A program made the translations under genes and the position numbers. Positions 1 to 6,693 of a DNA stretch of 29,793 nucleotides are shown here, piece after piece. Source of the stretch: CAZMRQ01 sp964568795 (GTDB lineage Bacteria; Pseudomonadota; Gammaproteobacteria; Comchoanobacterales; Comchoanobacteraceae). Where the stretch lies: positions 1 to 29,793 of the forward strand of contig CAZMRQ010000012.1 of assembly GCA_964568795.1 (NCBI GenBank), given 5' to 3'. Each line of letters opens with the position of its first letter. Within the stretch, counting starts at the first letter, position 1. The notes beneath the pieces were generated by a model. That model did not search any database and was not told where the DNA came from. It saw only the letters and a program-made list of their open reading frames with translations.

Positions 1-119
1 CATTCCTGTAATACTCTCAAACCAAACATTTCCTCTTGCTCATTCCATAGCAGCGGCACGTTATTCATCAGATCGGCAAGTTTAAGGTGTCGTGGTTGAG
101 TGCCGTTGGTAATAGCCTC
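1..119 (-). pseudogene. Remnant of the C-terminal end of a large serine recombinase (resolvase/invertase family), cut by the window edge
   Basis: Read on the minus strand from 119 down to 1 there is an open frame of 39 codons beginning EAITNGTQPRHLKLADLM and ending with LLWNEQEEMFGL followed by a few residues. This resembles the last part of large serine recombinases, where a helix like 'DIVEAILxGRQPxxLTxxxLL' is followed by 'LPLxWxEQRRLLGF'. An in-frame TAA lies immediately upstream (120-122), and I could not find the catalytic domain or the preceding helix-turn-helix in any frame of the next few hundred bases. What remains is therefore a fragment without a promoter or a credible start. It marks a former mobile element or an integration hot spot next to the mla operon. 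It could continue a few codons beyond the edge. Family assignment is from pattern memory only. Confidence 0.5.
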
Positions 120-408
120 TTAATTTTTTGTCTACTTTTACTTGACCATGACAGGGTTATGAACGTTCTTGTGGAAGTGGTTGGGGCGTTAGGGGTCCTT
201 TAAGTCGAACGCGGAAAGAGCAATGCCAAGAGCTAAGAGAGAGGCCTAACACAAAGCCTGTTGTGCTTGCAAAAAAGTTTTTTTGACTTTCACTCAATTT
301 CATAGAAATAAGATTGTTTTGATAACAAATGTGTTCAGTCAGTTCTTAGCCTAACAGGTTGCAGCAGCAGCGCTTTTACGCTAAAATACCAGGATAGGGA
401 AGGTTGTT
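120..408. other. Non-coding stretch between the recombinase remnant and mlaF
   Basis: No convincing gene was seen on either strand. A TTGACT hexamer at 283-288 could be a -35 box for the mla operon, but the best -10 candidate (TAAGAT, 309-314) gives a 20-base spacer, so it is weak. A short dyad (TTGTT-TTGAT-AACAA) lies around 315-329. The ribosome binding site of mlaF (AGGATAGGGAAGG) occupies about 391-403. Confidence 0.5.
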
Positions 409-1143
409 GTGAACAAGAATTGGTTGATATGTGATCACGTTGGTTACTCAACGTCAGGGAAAGAAATCTTATTTCCACTTAGTGGTGAGGTGAGATCCTC
501 GCATCGCTGTGTTGTTTTGATGGGATCTTCTGGCTCAGGCAAAACAACATTAGTACGGTGTTTGTTAGGTCTTATCCAACCAACTTCTGGCCATTGCAGT
601 TTATTGGGTCATCAGTTTAATAATGTGGCTCAAAGTCGAAATATGTATAAACGTTTGGGGGTGCTATTTCAATATGCCGCCTTAATCCCTGACCTGTCAG
701 TGCGTGAGAATCTGCTTTTCCCATTGAATATACAGAATATTCAATGTGATGAAGCAAACCAGCGAGTGCATGATGTTCTTGAGAATTTTGACCTAAGCCA
801 TGCAATCGATACTATGCCTCAGGAACTTTCTGGAGGCATGCAACAACGCGCTGGGCTAGCAAGAGCTATGGTTACCTCTCCTGAGCTTTTAGTTCTTGAT
901 GAGCCACTTTCAGCTCAAGATATCCAAAGAGTTCAGCAGATAGAGAAACTATTCAAAGACTATCTGATGAACCCGGATAAAAAAATTCTGATGATCAGTC
1001 ATGATCCTGAACTTGCTATGCGGATTGCAGATGAGATTTGGATATTGTATCAAGGCCGACTGATTGCCACCCTTACTCCGGAGCAAGTCGCTTCGTCAAA
1101 CGATCCCCGAGTGCAAAGTATTATGATGCGGAGTGTCTCATGA
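409..1143 (+). CDS. mlaF: MlaF-like ATPase of the Mla phospholipid ABC transporter
   Basis: This is the cytoplasmic ATPase of the MlaFEDB inner-membrane complex, which moves phospholipids between inner and outer membranes to maintain outer-membrane lipid asymmetry. All ABC ATPase motifs are visible: Walker A GSSGSGKT (residues 39-46), Q-loop Gln88, signature LSGGM (140-144), Walker B LLVLDE (160-165) and H-loop His198. The D-loop reads SAQD, close to the GQD form of MlaF. The start is GTG at 409 behind a purine-rich site (AGGATAGGGAAGG). At 244 residues it is about 25 shorter than E. coli MlaF: it stops right after the DPRVQ segment and lacks the C-terminal tail that in E. coli reaches across the ATPase dimer. 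The stop overlaps the next start (ATGA), so translation with mlaE is probably coupled. Confidence 0.92.
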   Translation: MNKNWLICDHVGYSTSGKEILFPLSGEVRSSHRCVVLMGSSGSGKTTLVRCLLGLIQPTSGHCSLLGHQFNNVAQSRNMYKRLGVLFQYAALIPDLSVRENLLFPLNIQNIQCDEANQRVHDVLENFDLSHAIDTMPQELSGGMQQRAGLARAMVTSPELLVLDEPLSAQDIQRVQQIEKLFKDYLMNPDKKILMISHDPELAMRIADEIWILYQGRLIATLTPEQVASSNDPRVQSIMMRSVS

Positions 1144-1919
1144 GTTTGTTGATATCTTTTGGCCGTTTTATCTATCAATTCATTTACTTGACAGGTCAGA
1201 TGATCAGTGAGTTTTATTTACAAATACGTCGAGGCCTTGGCAATTGGCAGGGGGTTCACTTGGTTGTCAAGCAAATATATTTGTTAGGTTTCAAAAGCTT
1301 GTCAATCATTGCTTTAAGTGGTGTCTTTGTAGGAGCGATCATCACTTATCAAGGCTATCTGACGCTTAATCAGTTTGGCTCGGCTGATGGTTTAAGTCAG
1401 TTGGTGGCACTGAGCTTATACCGTGAGCTAGGTCCTGTACTGAGCGCATTGCTGTTTGCGGGGCGTTCTGGCAGCTCGGTCACTGCTGAGTTGGTATTGA
1501 TGCGGGCAGGTGATCAAATTGATGCTATTCGTGTGATGGGGGGGAGTATCTCCGGCTTGCTCTTACTGCCACGTTTTATTGCCACTTGGATTGTAATGAT
1601 GATGCTGAGTGTGGTGTTTATTGCACTGGCTGTTTTTGCAGGTGCATTGATTGCCCAGTCTGCGTTTGATATGAATATGGCTGCTTTCTTCACGCGCCTA
1701 ACAGTTGAAGTTCCCTTTGTCCCGAATGTCATCATGTGTGTGGCCAAGGCCTTGGTCTTTGCTGTATGGGTGTCAATGGTGATGGTTCATTATGGGATGA
1801 CTAGTCCAAAAACAAACCAGGGAATTGCCCAAGCTGTGACAAAAACAGTTGTGCAATCATCCATTGGGATATTTGTATTGGATTATTTTATCACTGTTTT
1901 TTTTCCGATAGGAGGTTAG
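1140..1919 (+). CDS. mlaE: MlaE-like permease of the Mla phospholipid ABC transporter
   Basis: This is the membrane permease of the MlaFEDB complex (MlaE/TtgB2 family, formerly DUF140). I chose ATG at 1140, which overlaps the mlaF stop as ATGA and gives 259 residues, the usual family length. An upstream in-frame extension exists but would run deep inside mlaF. The protein begins with an amphipathic segment and carries about five hydrophobic spans. Family-typical stretches are GLGNWQG near the start, the LYRELGPVLSALLFAGRSGS segment, and TAELVLMRAGDQIDAIRVMG. That last segment corresponds to the coupling region contacting MlaF (TAEL..M...EQIDAL.VMG in homologues). mlaD starts three bases after its stop. 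Confidence 0.93.
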   Translation: MSLLISFGRFIYQFIYLTGQMISEFYLQIRRGLGNWQGVHLVVKQIYLLGFKSLSIIALSGVFVGAIITYQGYLTLNQFGSADGLSQLVALSLYRELGPVLSALLFAGRSGSSVTAELVLMRAGDQIDAIRVMGGSISGLLLLPRFIATWIVMMMLSVVFIALAVFAGALIAQSAFDMNMAAFFTRLTVEVPFVPNVIMCVAKALVFAVWVSMVMVHYGMTSPKTNQGIAQAVTKTVVQSSIGIFVLDYFITVFFPIGG

Positions 1920-1922
1920 TAT

Positions 1923-2387
1923 ATGCGTCAGAACGATCGAATATACATGGGGGTAGGTGTTGTTGCCGTCTCTTTTTTAGTAGCTGTGCTGTTTTTAACA
2001 ATTTATGGATCAGATTTTAATATTTTTCAGCAAGAAAGTTCTTTTTCCTTGCGCGCTAAATTTGATAATGTGTCGGGTGTGCATATCAACTCACCTATAC
2101 GTATTGCGGGTGTTCATGTAGGTCGTGTTAAAGCCATTCGTCTGGACAATAAGACATATCAAGCAGAAGTGAGTATGGCTTTCAGTAAGAAAATAGAGAT
2201 ACCTGTGGATTCTTCTGTGATGGTTTATACAGATGGTCTTTTAGGAGGCAGGTACTTGTCTATTACAGCGGGTTTTTCAGATGATATGCTGAATAATAAC
2301 CAAAGAATAGAGCATGCGAACTCTGGACTGGTGTTGGAAGAATTTTTGGCCAATGCTGTCAATGCGATGAGGAAAAAAAATGACTAA
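1923..2387 (+). CDS. mlaD: MlaD-like MCE-domain protein of the Mla system
   Basis: This is the periplasmic substrate-binding ring subunit anchored in the inner membrane. A single N-terminal transmembrane helix covers about residues 9-29 (GVGVVAVSFLVAVLFLTIYG). It is followed by one MCE domain of about 80 residues: SFSLRAKFDNVSGVHINSPIRIAGVHVGRV, then the TDGLLGGRYLSITAG strand pair typical of MlaD. At 154 residues it is shorter than E. coli MlaD (about 183), mainly in the C-terminal helical part that forms the hydrophobic channel. Its ribosome binding site GGAGG lies inside the end of mlaE. The gene overlaps mlaC by 8 bases, again suggesting coupled translation. Confidence 0.92.
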   Translation: MRQNDRIYMGVGVVAVSFLVAVLFLTIYGSDFNIFQQESSFSLRAKFDNVSGVHINSPIRIAGVHVGRVKAIRLDNKTYQAEVSMAFSKKIEIPVDSSVMVYTDGLLGGRYLSITAGFSDDMLNNNQRIEHANSGLVLEEFLANAVNAMRKKND

Positions 2388-2970
2388 GATATTTATTGCC
2401 TTTTGTTTATTTTCTACAGCTTTTGCTGCTGAGAAGTCAGTTTATTCATGTGGCAGTCCAACAGCTTTTGTAAAAAGATTTTCAGATAAATTGCAGGAAA
2501 TAGTTGAAAACAAGGACTTTTCAAGGTCAGGGAAGCTTAAGAGAATAGGGGGGGAGATGGATAAAGTGATGTCTATTAGCGTGTTTACCAAGCATGTGAT
2601 CGGACGGGCATATTGGTCTGCTGCAGATAAAACGCAACAAGAGCTTGTGGTCAAAGGTGTGCATGATGATTTGATAGATGATTATGCCACTATGCTTCTG
2701 GATAAGGAAGGTCATCACCCTAAGTTAAAATCTTTCAGGCACAGAGATAGCCGTTTTCAGGTTGTGACTATTAATTATATATCTGAGCATGATAAAACAT
2801 TTAAGGTTGAGTATGCGGTGACCTGTGAAGGTCAGAGCTGGAAGGTGTTTGATGTGAGTGTCAATGGTGTTCAGCTATCATCCTTGCAAAAGAGCCAATA
2901 TCAACCAGTTCTTAAAAAAGGAGGGGTGAAAGGTTTGGTAGAGCACTTATCGAGCAAGACTTCTTCTTAG
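2380..2970 (+). CDS. mlaC: MlaC-like periplasmic phospholipid-binding shuttle
   Basis: This is the soluble periplasmic carrier that ferries phospholipid between the outer-membrane MlaA-porin complex and MlaD (MlaC/Ttg2D family). A signal peptide is visible at residues 1-16, with probable cleavage after AFA. The mature part shows the family pattern: an early helical segment (FSDKLQEIVENKDFSRSGKLKRIGGEMDKVMSI, here split only for description), the ISVFTKHVIGRAYWSAA motif, and a C-terminal beta sheet with SWKVFDVSVNGVQL. The last motif is near-identical in many homologues (W.V.DV...GVSL). Length 196 is normal. In E. coli mlaB and then ibaG follow. Here the next gene is murA, and the 85-base gap is too short for either missing gene. 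Confidence 0.92.
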   Translation: MTKIFIAFCLFSTAFAAEKSVYSCGSPTAFVKRFSDKLQEIVENKDFSRSGKLKRIGGEMDKVMSISVFTKHVIGRAYWSAADKTQQELVVKGVHDDLIDDYATMLLDKEGHHPKLKSFRHRDSRFQVVTINYISEHDKTFKVEYAVTCEGQSWKVFDVSVNGVQLSSLQKSQYQPVLKKGGVKGLVEHLSSKTSS

Positions 2971-3002
2971 CTTTTATAATTGCTAAAGTTTAATGGTTTT
3001 AC

Positions 3003-3032
3003 TTGACCTATCCTAAGTGCGGGGTTTACAAT
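3003..3032 (+). promoter_or_regulatory. Sigma-70-type promoter for murA
   Basis: TTGACC (3003-3008) and TACAAT (3027-3032) are separated by 18 bases, with a predicted transcript start near 3039. The ATG of murA follows at 3056, so murA can be expressed independently of the mla operon. Confidence 0.6.
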
Positions 3033-3055
3033 CTATGAAAATATCTTAAGATTCC

Positions 3056-4327
3056 ATGGATAAGTTCGTCCTGCATGGCCCAACTCAAGTAAGTGGGTCA
3101 ATTAAAATTTCTGGTTCAAAGAATGCTGTTTTACCAATATTGGCAGCAAGTGTTATGTGTCCTAAGGTCTCATTACGCCGTGTGCCTAGTTTGTTGGATG
3201 TGACGACACTAATGTCTTTATTAGAACATTGTGGTGCTGACATTTCGCGCCATGGTGATGAGCACTTTGTGATTGATAGTCAACGAATTAAATGTTTTGA
3301 AGCAGAATACAATTTAGTCAGACGTTTGCGTGCTTCCTTTTTTATATTAGGCCCGCTTCTTACTCGCTTTGGTTTTGCACGCATATCATTGCCAGGTGGG
3401 TGCAAGATAGGGGCTAGGCCAGTTGACTTGCATCTGGATGCACTGCGTCAAATGGGTGCGAATATCACATTTAAGAGTGGGTATGTATCGGCCAGTGCTG
3501 TGGATGGTTTGATTGGTTGTGATATTACATTTCCTAAGTCGTCTGTTGGTGCGACACATAATGTGATAATGGCTGCCACATTAGCACGTGGGTGCACGAC
3601 CATTCGTCATGCGGCGTGCGAGCCAGAAGTAGGAGCTCTCATCGATTTCTTAAATGCAGCTGGAGCAAAAATTACTGGGAAAGGCACAACAACGCTCACT
3701 ATTAGGGGTGTGGAGTGCTTGAATGAGGTTGATTTTGAGTTAATCCCTGATCGTATTGAGACTGGAACATACCTTATTGCGGCTGCAATGACAGGTGGTG
3801 CTATCGAGTTACAGCAGGCAAATGCTGAGCATTTGCAAGCCTTGTTAAAGTGCCTCAGGCTTAGTGGTGCGTCAATTGATACAGGCTCAGATTATATAAA
3901 GCTTGATATGGAAGGAAAAAGACCAAAGGCGGTGTCATTTATAACGGATACTTATCCGGGCTTTCCCACAGACCTTCAGGCTCCTATGATGGCTCTTAAT
4001 TCTGTGGCTATAGGAGATTCTAAAATCACTGAAACACTCTTTGAGAATCGCTTTATGCATGTCCCTGAACTATTGCGGATGGGGGCCAACATAGAGATTG
4101 TGGGCCATACAGCGTATATTCAGGGTGTTCCTTTTCTACAAGGAGCAGAGGTTCAAGCAACTGATTTGAGAGCAGCAGCAGCATTGTTGTTGGCTGGACT
4201 TTGTGCCAAAGGTCGAACAGTTGTGGCTAAACCACGCCACATTGATCGAGGTTATGTTGATATAGAAAAAAAATTGCAAAGACTGGGTGTGCAAATTAGG
4301 CGTGAAGGTGTAGTCGAAGTTATTTAG
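3056..4327 (+). CDS. murA: UDP-N-acetylglucosamine 1-carboxyvinyltransferase MurA
   Basis: This enzyme catalyses the first committed step of peptidoglycan synthesis, transfer of enolpyruvate from phosphoenolpyruvate to UDP-GlcNAc, in the cytoplasm. Length 423 matches the family (about 419). Active-site features are present: Lys22 in SGSKNAVLPIL, the Arg-rich RRLRASFFILGPL segment around residues 89-101, the reactive Cys at about 116 in the PGGCKIGARPVDLHL loop (the fosfomycin-target cysteine, not the Asp variant), and FPTDLQAP plus ENRFMHVPEL in the C-terminal half. The presence of this cysteine predicts fosfomycin sensitivity at the target level. The ribosome binding site before ATG 3056 is weak. 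The gene sits directly after mlaC, as in many gammaproteobacteria, but without mlaB and ibaG between. Confidence 0.97.
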   Translation: MDKFVLHGPTQVSGSIKISGSKNAVLPILAASVMCPKVSLRRVPSLLDVTTLMSLLEHCGADISRHGDEHFVIDSQRIKCFEAEYNLVRRLRASFFILGPLLTRFGFARISLPGGCKIGARPVDLHLDALRQMGANITFKSGYVSASAVDGLIGCDITFPKSSVGATHNVIMAATLARGCTTIRHAACEPEVGALIDFLNAAGAKITGKGTTTLTIRGVECLNEVDFELIPDRIETGTYLIAAAMTGGAIELQQANAEHLQALLKCLRLSGASIDTGSDYIKLDMEGKRPKAVSFITDTYPGFPTDLQAPMMALNSVAIGDSKITETLFENRFMHVPELLRMGANIEIVGHTAYIQGVPFLQGAEVQATDLRAAAALLLAGLCAKGRTVVAKPRHIDRGYVDIEKKLQRLGVQIRREGVVEVI

Positions 4328-4402
4328 GCTGGTTAAATTGTGCGATATTGATGGTATTTTATGTCAGCAACTGTTGATAGGTTTGCGGGAATTTTCTGAT
4401 CA

Positions 4403-4456
4403 AGATGTAAGCGCGCTCTTAGTTAGAAAAAGAATATATATCAACCACTTACATCT
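4403..4456. repeat. Perfect 9-bp inverted repeat upstream of the sigma-factor gene
   Basis: AGATGTAAG (4403-4411) and CTTACATCT (4448-4456) are exact reverse complements separated by 36 bases of AT-rich DNA. The pair lies just upstream of the candidate promoter of the sigma factor. It could be a two-site operator or a looped binding region. There is no T-tract, so it does not look like a murA terminator. Confidence 0.45.
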
Positions 4457-4475
4457 ATTGCATTTTTCTTAAAAG

Positions 4476-4505
4476 TTGTTTAGAACGGCTTTATTGTGTT
4501 ATGAT
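4476..4505 (+). promoter_or_regulatory. Candidate promoter for the RpoS-like sigma factor gene
   Basis: TTGTTT (4476-4481) and TATGAT (4500-4505) are 18 bases apart. The -35 is poor and the -10 fair. A strong ribosome binding site TAGGAGT follows before ATG 4536. Confidence 0.4.
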
Positions 4506-4535
4506 AACTGAAGGAAGGAACTTTAGGAGTCACTT

Positions 4536-5447
4536 ATGTCAGCTTACGGAAATAGTCAATACCCGCCTGAGTCGTCATTCGACCATTATTTAAAACAGCT
4601 AGCAACATGTGATGTTCTCAGCCGAGAGCAGGAGATTGAATTATTCAAGTCCGTTAAGGCAGGCAATAAGACAGATTTTGAACGTCTAGTTCGCGCAAAT
4701 TTACGATTAGTTATCAGTATTGCCTTTAAGTATAAAAATCGAGGGGTGTTGATACATGATTTAGTTGAGGAAGGAAATGTAGGTCTGCTTGAGTCAATGC
4801 ATCGATTTGATCTTAGTAGGGGTTGTCGGTTTTCCACGTATGCCAGTTGGTGGATTAGACAAAAAATTGAAAAAGCAATTATGAATCAAACTCGTACTAT
4901 TAGATTGCCTGTTCATGTTATTCGGGACTTAAGCCGTATACTTCGTCAGGGAGAAGCGATCTCTCAAGAGAAGTACAGCAGCAATGTGTCAGCTGAAGAG
5001 ATATCTAAAATGACTGATCTTGATCCTCAAAAAATCACTGAAGTGATTCGTCACAGATATGATGTGTTATCTTTGGATCAGCTGCTTCATGAAGACGGTA
5101 GGTCAAAGAAAGAGAATTCAGTGAAGGGAATGCAAGATCCTTTGCATTTAATTGAGATGAGCAATGCGGTTGAAAAGATACATGAGAAAATTGAGAAATT
5201 ATCTCGGGTCGATCAGCGCATTATCAAGCTTCGTTATGGCATGGATGGACGTAAGCCACGTTCACTTGCACGTATTTCAGAACAGCTAGAGGTGTCTCGA
5301 GAATATGTATCACGTTCAATTAGTCGCTCTCAAAGGAAGCTTGCTGATATGTTTTATGAGTGTTCACCAGAAACTGATGTTCAATCAAAGGGTGCTACTG
5401 ATCCGGATGAGAGTAATGAACAATCACTTAAAAGACAGATTGGCTAA
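4536..5447 (+). CDS. rpoS: RpoS-like sigma factor (sigma-38 group)
   Basis: This is a 303-residue sigma-70 family protein that directs RNA polymerase to alternative promoters. Region 1.2 starts near residue 15 (DHYLKQLATCDVLSREQEI). Region 2 contains RANLRLVISIAFKYKNRG, DLVEEGNVGLLESMHRFD and the -10 recognition and melting segment RFSTYASWWIRQKIEKAI. It continues MNQTRTIRLPVHVIRDL, a signature much closer to RpoS (MNQTRTIRLPIHIVKEL) than to RpoD or RpoH. Regions 3 and 4 follow (LRYGMDGRKPRSLARISEQLEVSREYVSRS split across residues ~230-262). The recognition helix of region 4.2 reads SREYVSRSISRS instead of the usual TRERVRQIQVEG, so -35 contacts may differ. RpoS is known to govern stationary-phase or transmissive-phase traits in Legionellales. 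Its usual neighbour nlpD is not here. The 3' end overlaps the convergent membrane gene by 24 bases. Confidence 0.8.
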   Translation: MSAYGNSQYPPESSFDHYLKQLATCDVLSREQEIELFKSVKAGNKTDFERLVRANLRLVISIAFKYKNRGVLIHDLVEEGNVGLLESMHRFDLSRGCRFSTYASWWIRQKIEKAIMNQTRTIRLPVHVIRDLSRILRQGEAISQEKYSSNVSAEEISKMTDLDPQKITEVIRHRYDVLSLDQLLHEDGRSKKENSVKGMQDPLHLIEMSNAVEKIHEKIEKLSRVDQRIIKLRYGMDGRKPRSLARISEQLEVSREYVSRSISRSQRKLADMFYECSPETDVQSKGATDPDESNEQSLKRQIG

Positions 5448-6578
5448 GTGAGTTGTTTTCAGTTGATTCAATTTAGTTCCTTCGACAGTGAGAGTGATCC
5501 ATGCAGGAAGGCTGATGATGAGAGCCATCAATGCCCAGCTGTGATAAGCTTGCCAAAATAACAAGACCAGTGGGATCCAGCCTTTTCCAAACACTGCTTT
5601 GCCAATCCATTGGCTTAAACACAGAGAACCTATCTTTGATGAGCTCCTTTTTTCACATAGCATGTCATAGTGTATGATGACAAAATAGTATGTTCCTATT
5701 GCTATGATTAAGGATTTGTATGCAGTGATGCCAATTAAGGTCATAGAAGCGGTGAAGTATGTTCCGATACTGTAGATAAGAGCAAGAAGAAGCGGGGCAG
5801 AGAGCAATTGACTTTTCTGGTAGTATTTTCGTGCTAAGTGTGCTGAAAATTGCATGAGGACTAAATCGAGGATCATCAGGAGGAGGTCAATTTGATTCAT
5901 ATGAGATTTAGCTGTGAGGATATGTCCTTCTGTCCAGTGATGCATCAGCACGAAAGGGATAGCGTAAGTGCTGTAAGAAAGTCCATATCGGCAGCTCGAT
6001 TGAAAGATGTCATTTAGATTGATTGATGCTGGAGCTGTTTTTTCTAATTCCGAGTTGAGAGTGATGGGTGAGGTAAAAGCAATCATTGCAATTGAACATA
6101 AGAAGCATGTAATGAATACGGTTTGACAGGGCATAGATGTGTTGCTTAGATAAAGAGCTAGAATCATGCTTGCCATAGTGATATTACTGAGGTTGGCTAT
6201 AGTGTGTGTAATTGAGTGGGTGCTATTAGTTAAGGCTGACAAAGCAGTCCAATTTTCCCAGGTTACAGCCATGTTGATGCATGCCATAGCTATACAGAAG
6301 ACCACTAGTTGGTATTCTAACAGATAAAAACTTAGGGTGCTTAAGGCTGTACCCAATACAAATAACTTAGTGCTGAAGTGAAACAGTATTATGGGACTGA
6401 TGTGATGGAGTAAAATCGCTGCTAAAAGACGAAAGACCATCAGCACTACTGGAATACTTAGTGCTAAAATAGGGTGGTCTGAAAAACCGAGTGCATTGAG
6501 AATACTGGGGGCCTGAAAGGTATAGTATGCAAGAATAAAGTGATCGAGAACATGATTGCAGTAGTATCGGCTTAACAT
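5424..6578 (-). CDS. Multi-pass membrane protein, MFS-transporter-like
   Basis: This is a very hydrophobic protein of about 384 residues with roughly ten to twelve membrane spans, the size and topology of a major facilitator superfamily transporter. The N-terminal span (RYYCNHVLDHFILAYYTF) resembles the first helix of the MHS-type MFS group (GNxLExFDFxxYGF), but the usual loop motifs are degraded, so substrate is unknown. A polar central loop near residues 195-215 (NSELEKTAPASINLND) divides two halves, as in MFS proteins. I start at ATG 6576-6578 because GGGAG sits five bases upstream; an in-frame ATG six codons earlier (6594-6596) has no ribosome binding site. It converges on and overlaps the sigma-factor gene. 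It is divergent from htpG, with about 115 bases between the two starts. Confidence 0.6.
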   Translation of the reverse strand: MLSRYYCNHVLDHFILAYYTFQAPSILNALGFSDHPILALSIPVVLMVFRLLAAILLHHISPIILFHFSTKLFVLGTALSTLSFYLLEYQLVVFCIAMACINMAVTWENWTALSALTNSTHSITHTIANLSNITMASMILALYLSNTSMPCQTVFITCFLCSIAMIAFTSPITLNSELEKTAPASINLNDIFQSSCRYGLSYSTYAIPFVLMHHWTEGHILTAKSHMNQIDLLLMILDLVLMQFSAHLARKYYQKSQLLSAPLLLALIYSIGTYFTASMTLIGITAYKSLIIAIGTYYFVIIHYDMLCEKRSSSKIGSLCLSQWIGKAVFGKGWIPLVLLFWQAYHSWALMALIISLPAWITLTVEGTKLNQLKTTHLANLSFK

Positions 6579-6635
6579 AATAACTCCCAAGGACATGCTA
6601 TAGTGAAATAGATACAGAGTCCAATCAAATTCATA

Positions 6636-6663
6636 CTTGAATATATGGGAATTGTCCCTATAT
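6636..6663 (+). promoter_or_regulatory. Heat-shock (sigma-32-type) promoter of htpG
   Basis: CTTGAAT (6636-6642) and CCCTATAT (6656-6663) are separated by 13 bases, very close to the sigma-32 consensus CTTGAAA-N13-15-CCCCATAT. The spacer also forms part of a dyad (ATATGGGA-ATTG-TCCCTATAT). Transcription would start near 6670, with the AAGGTG ribosome binding site just before ATG 6694. Confidence 0.75.
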
Positions 6664-6693
6664 TAGCATTAACATAAGTTTTAAGGTGAATAC

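Noticed and set aside
241..282. Terminator-like hairpin CACAA...TTGTG before the mla operon
   Set aside because: The stem is only five base pairs and the T-run is separated from it by more than ten bases.
4536..5447. RpoH or RpoD identity for the sigma factor
   Set aside because: The segment MNQTRTIRLPVHVIRDL and the region 2 sequence fit RpoS best; RpoH signatures are absent and the protein is far too short for RpoD.
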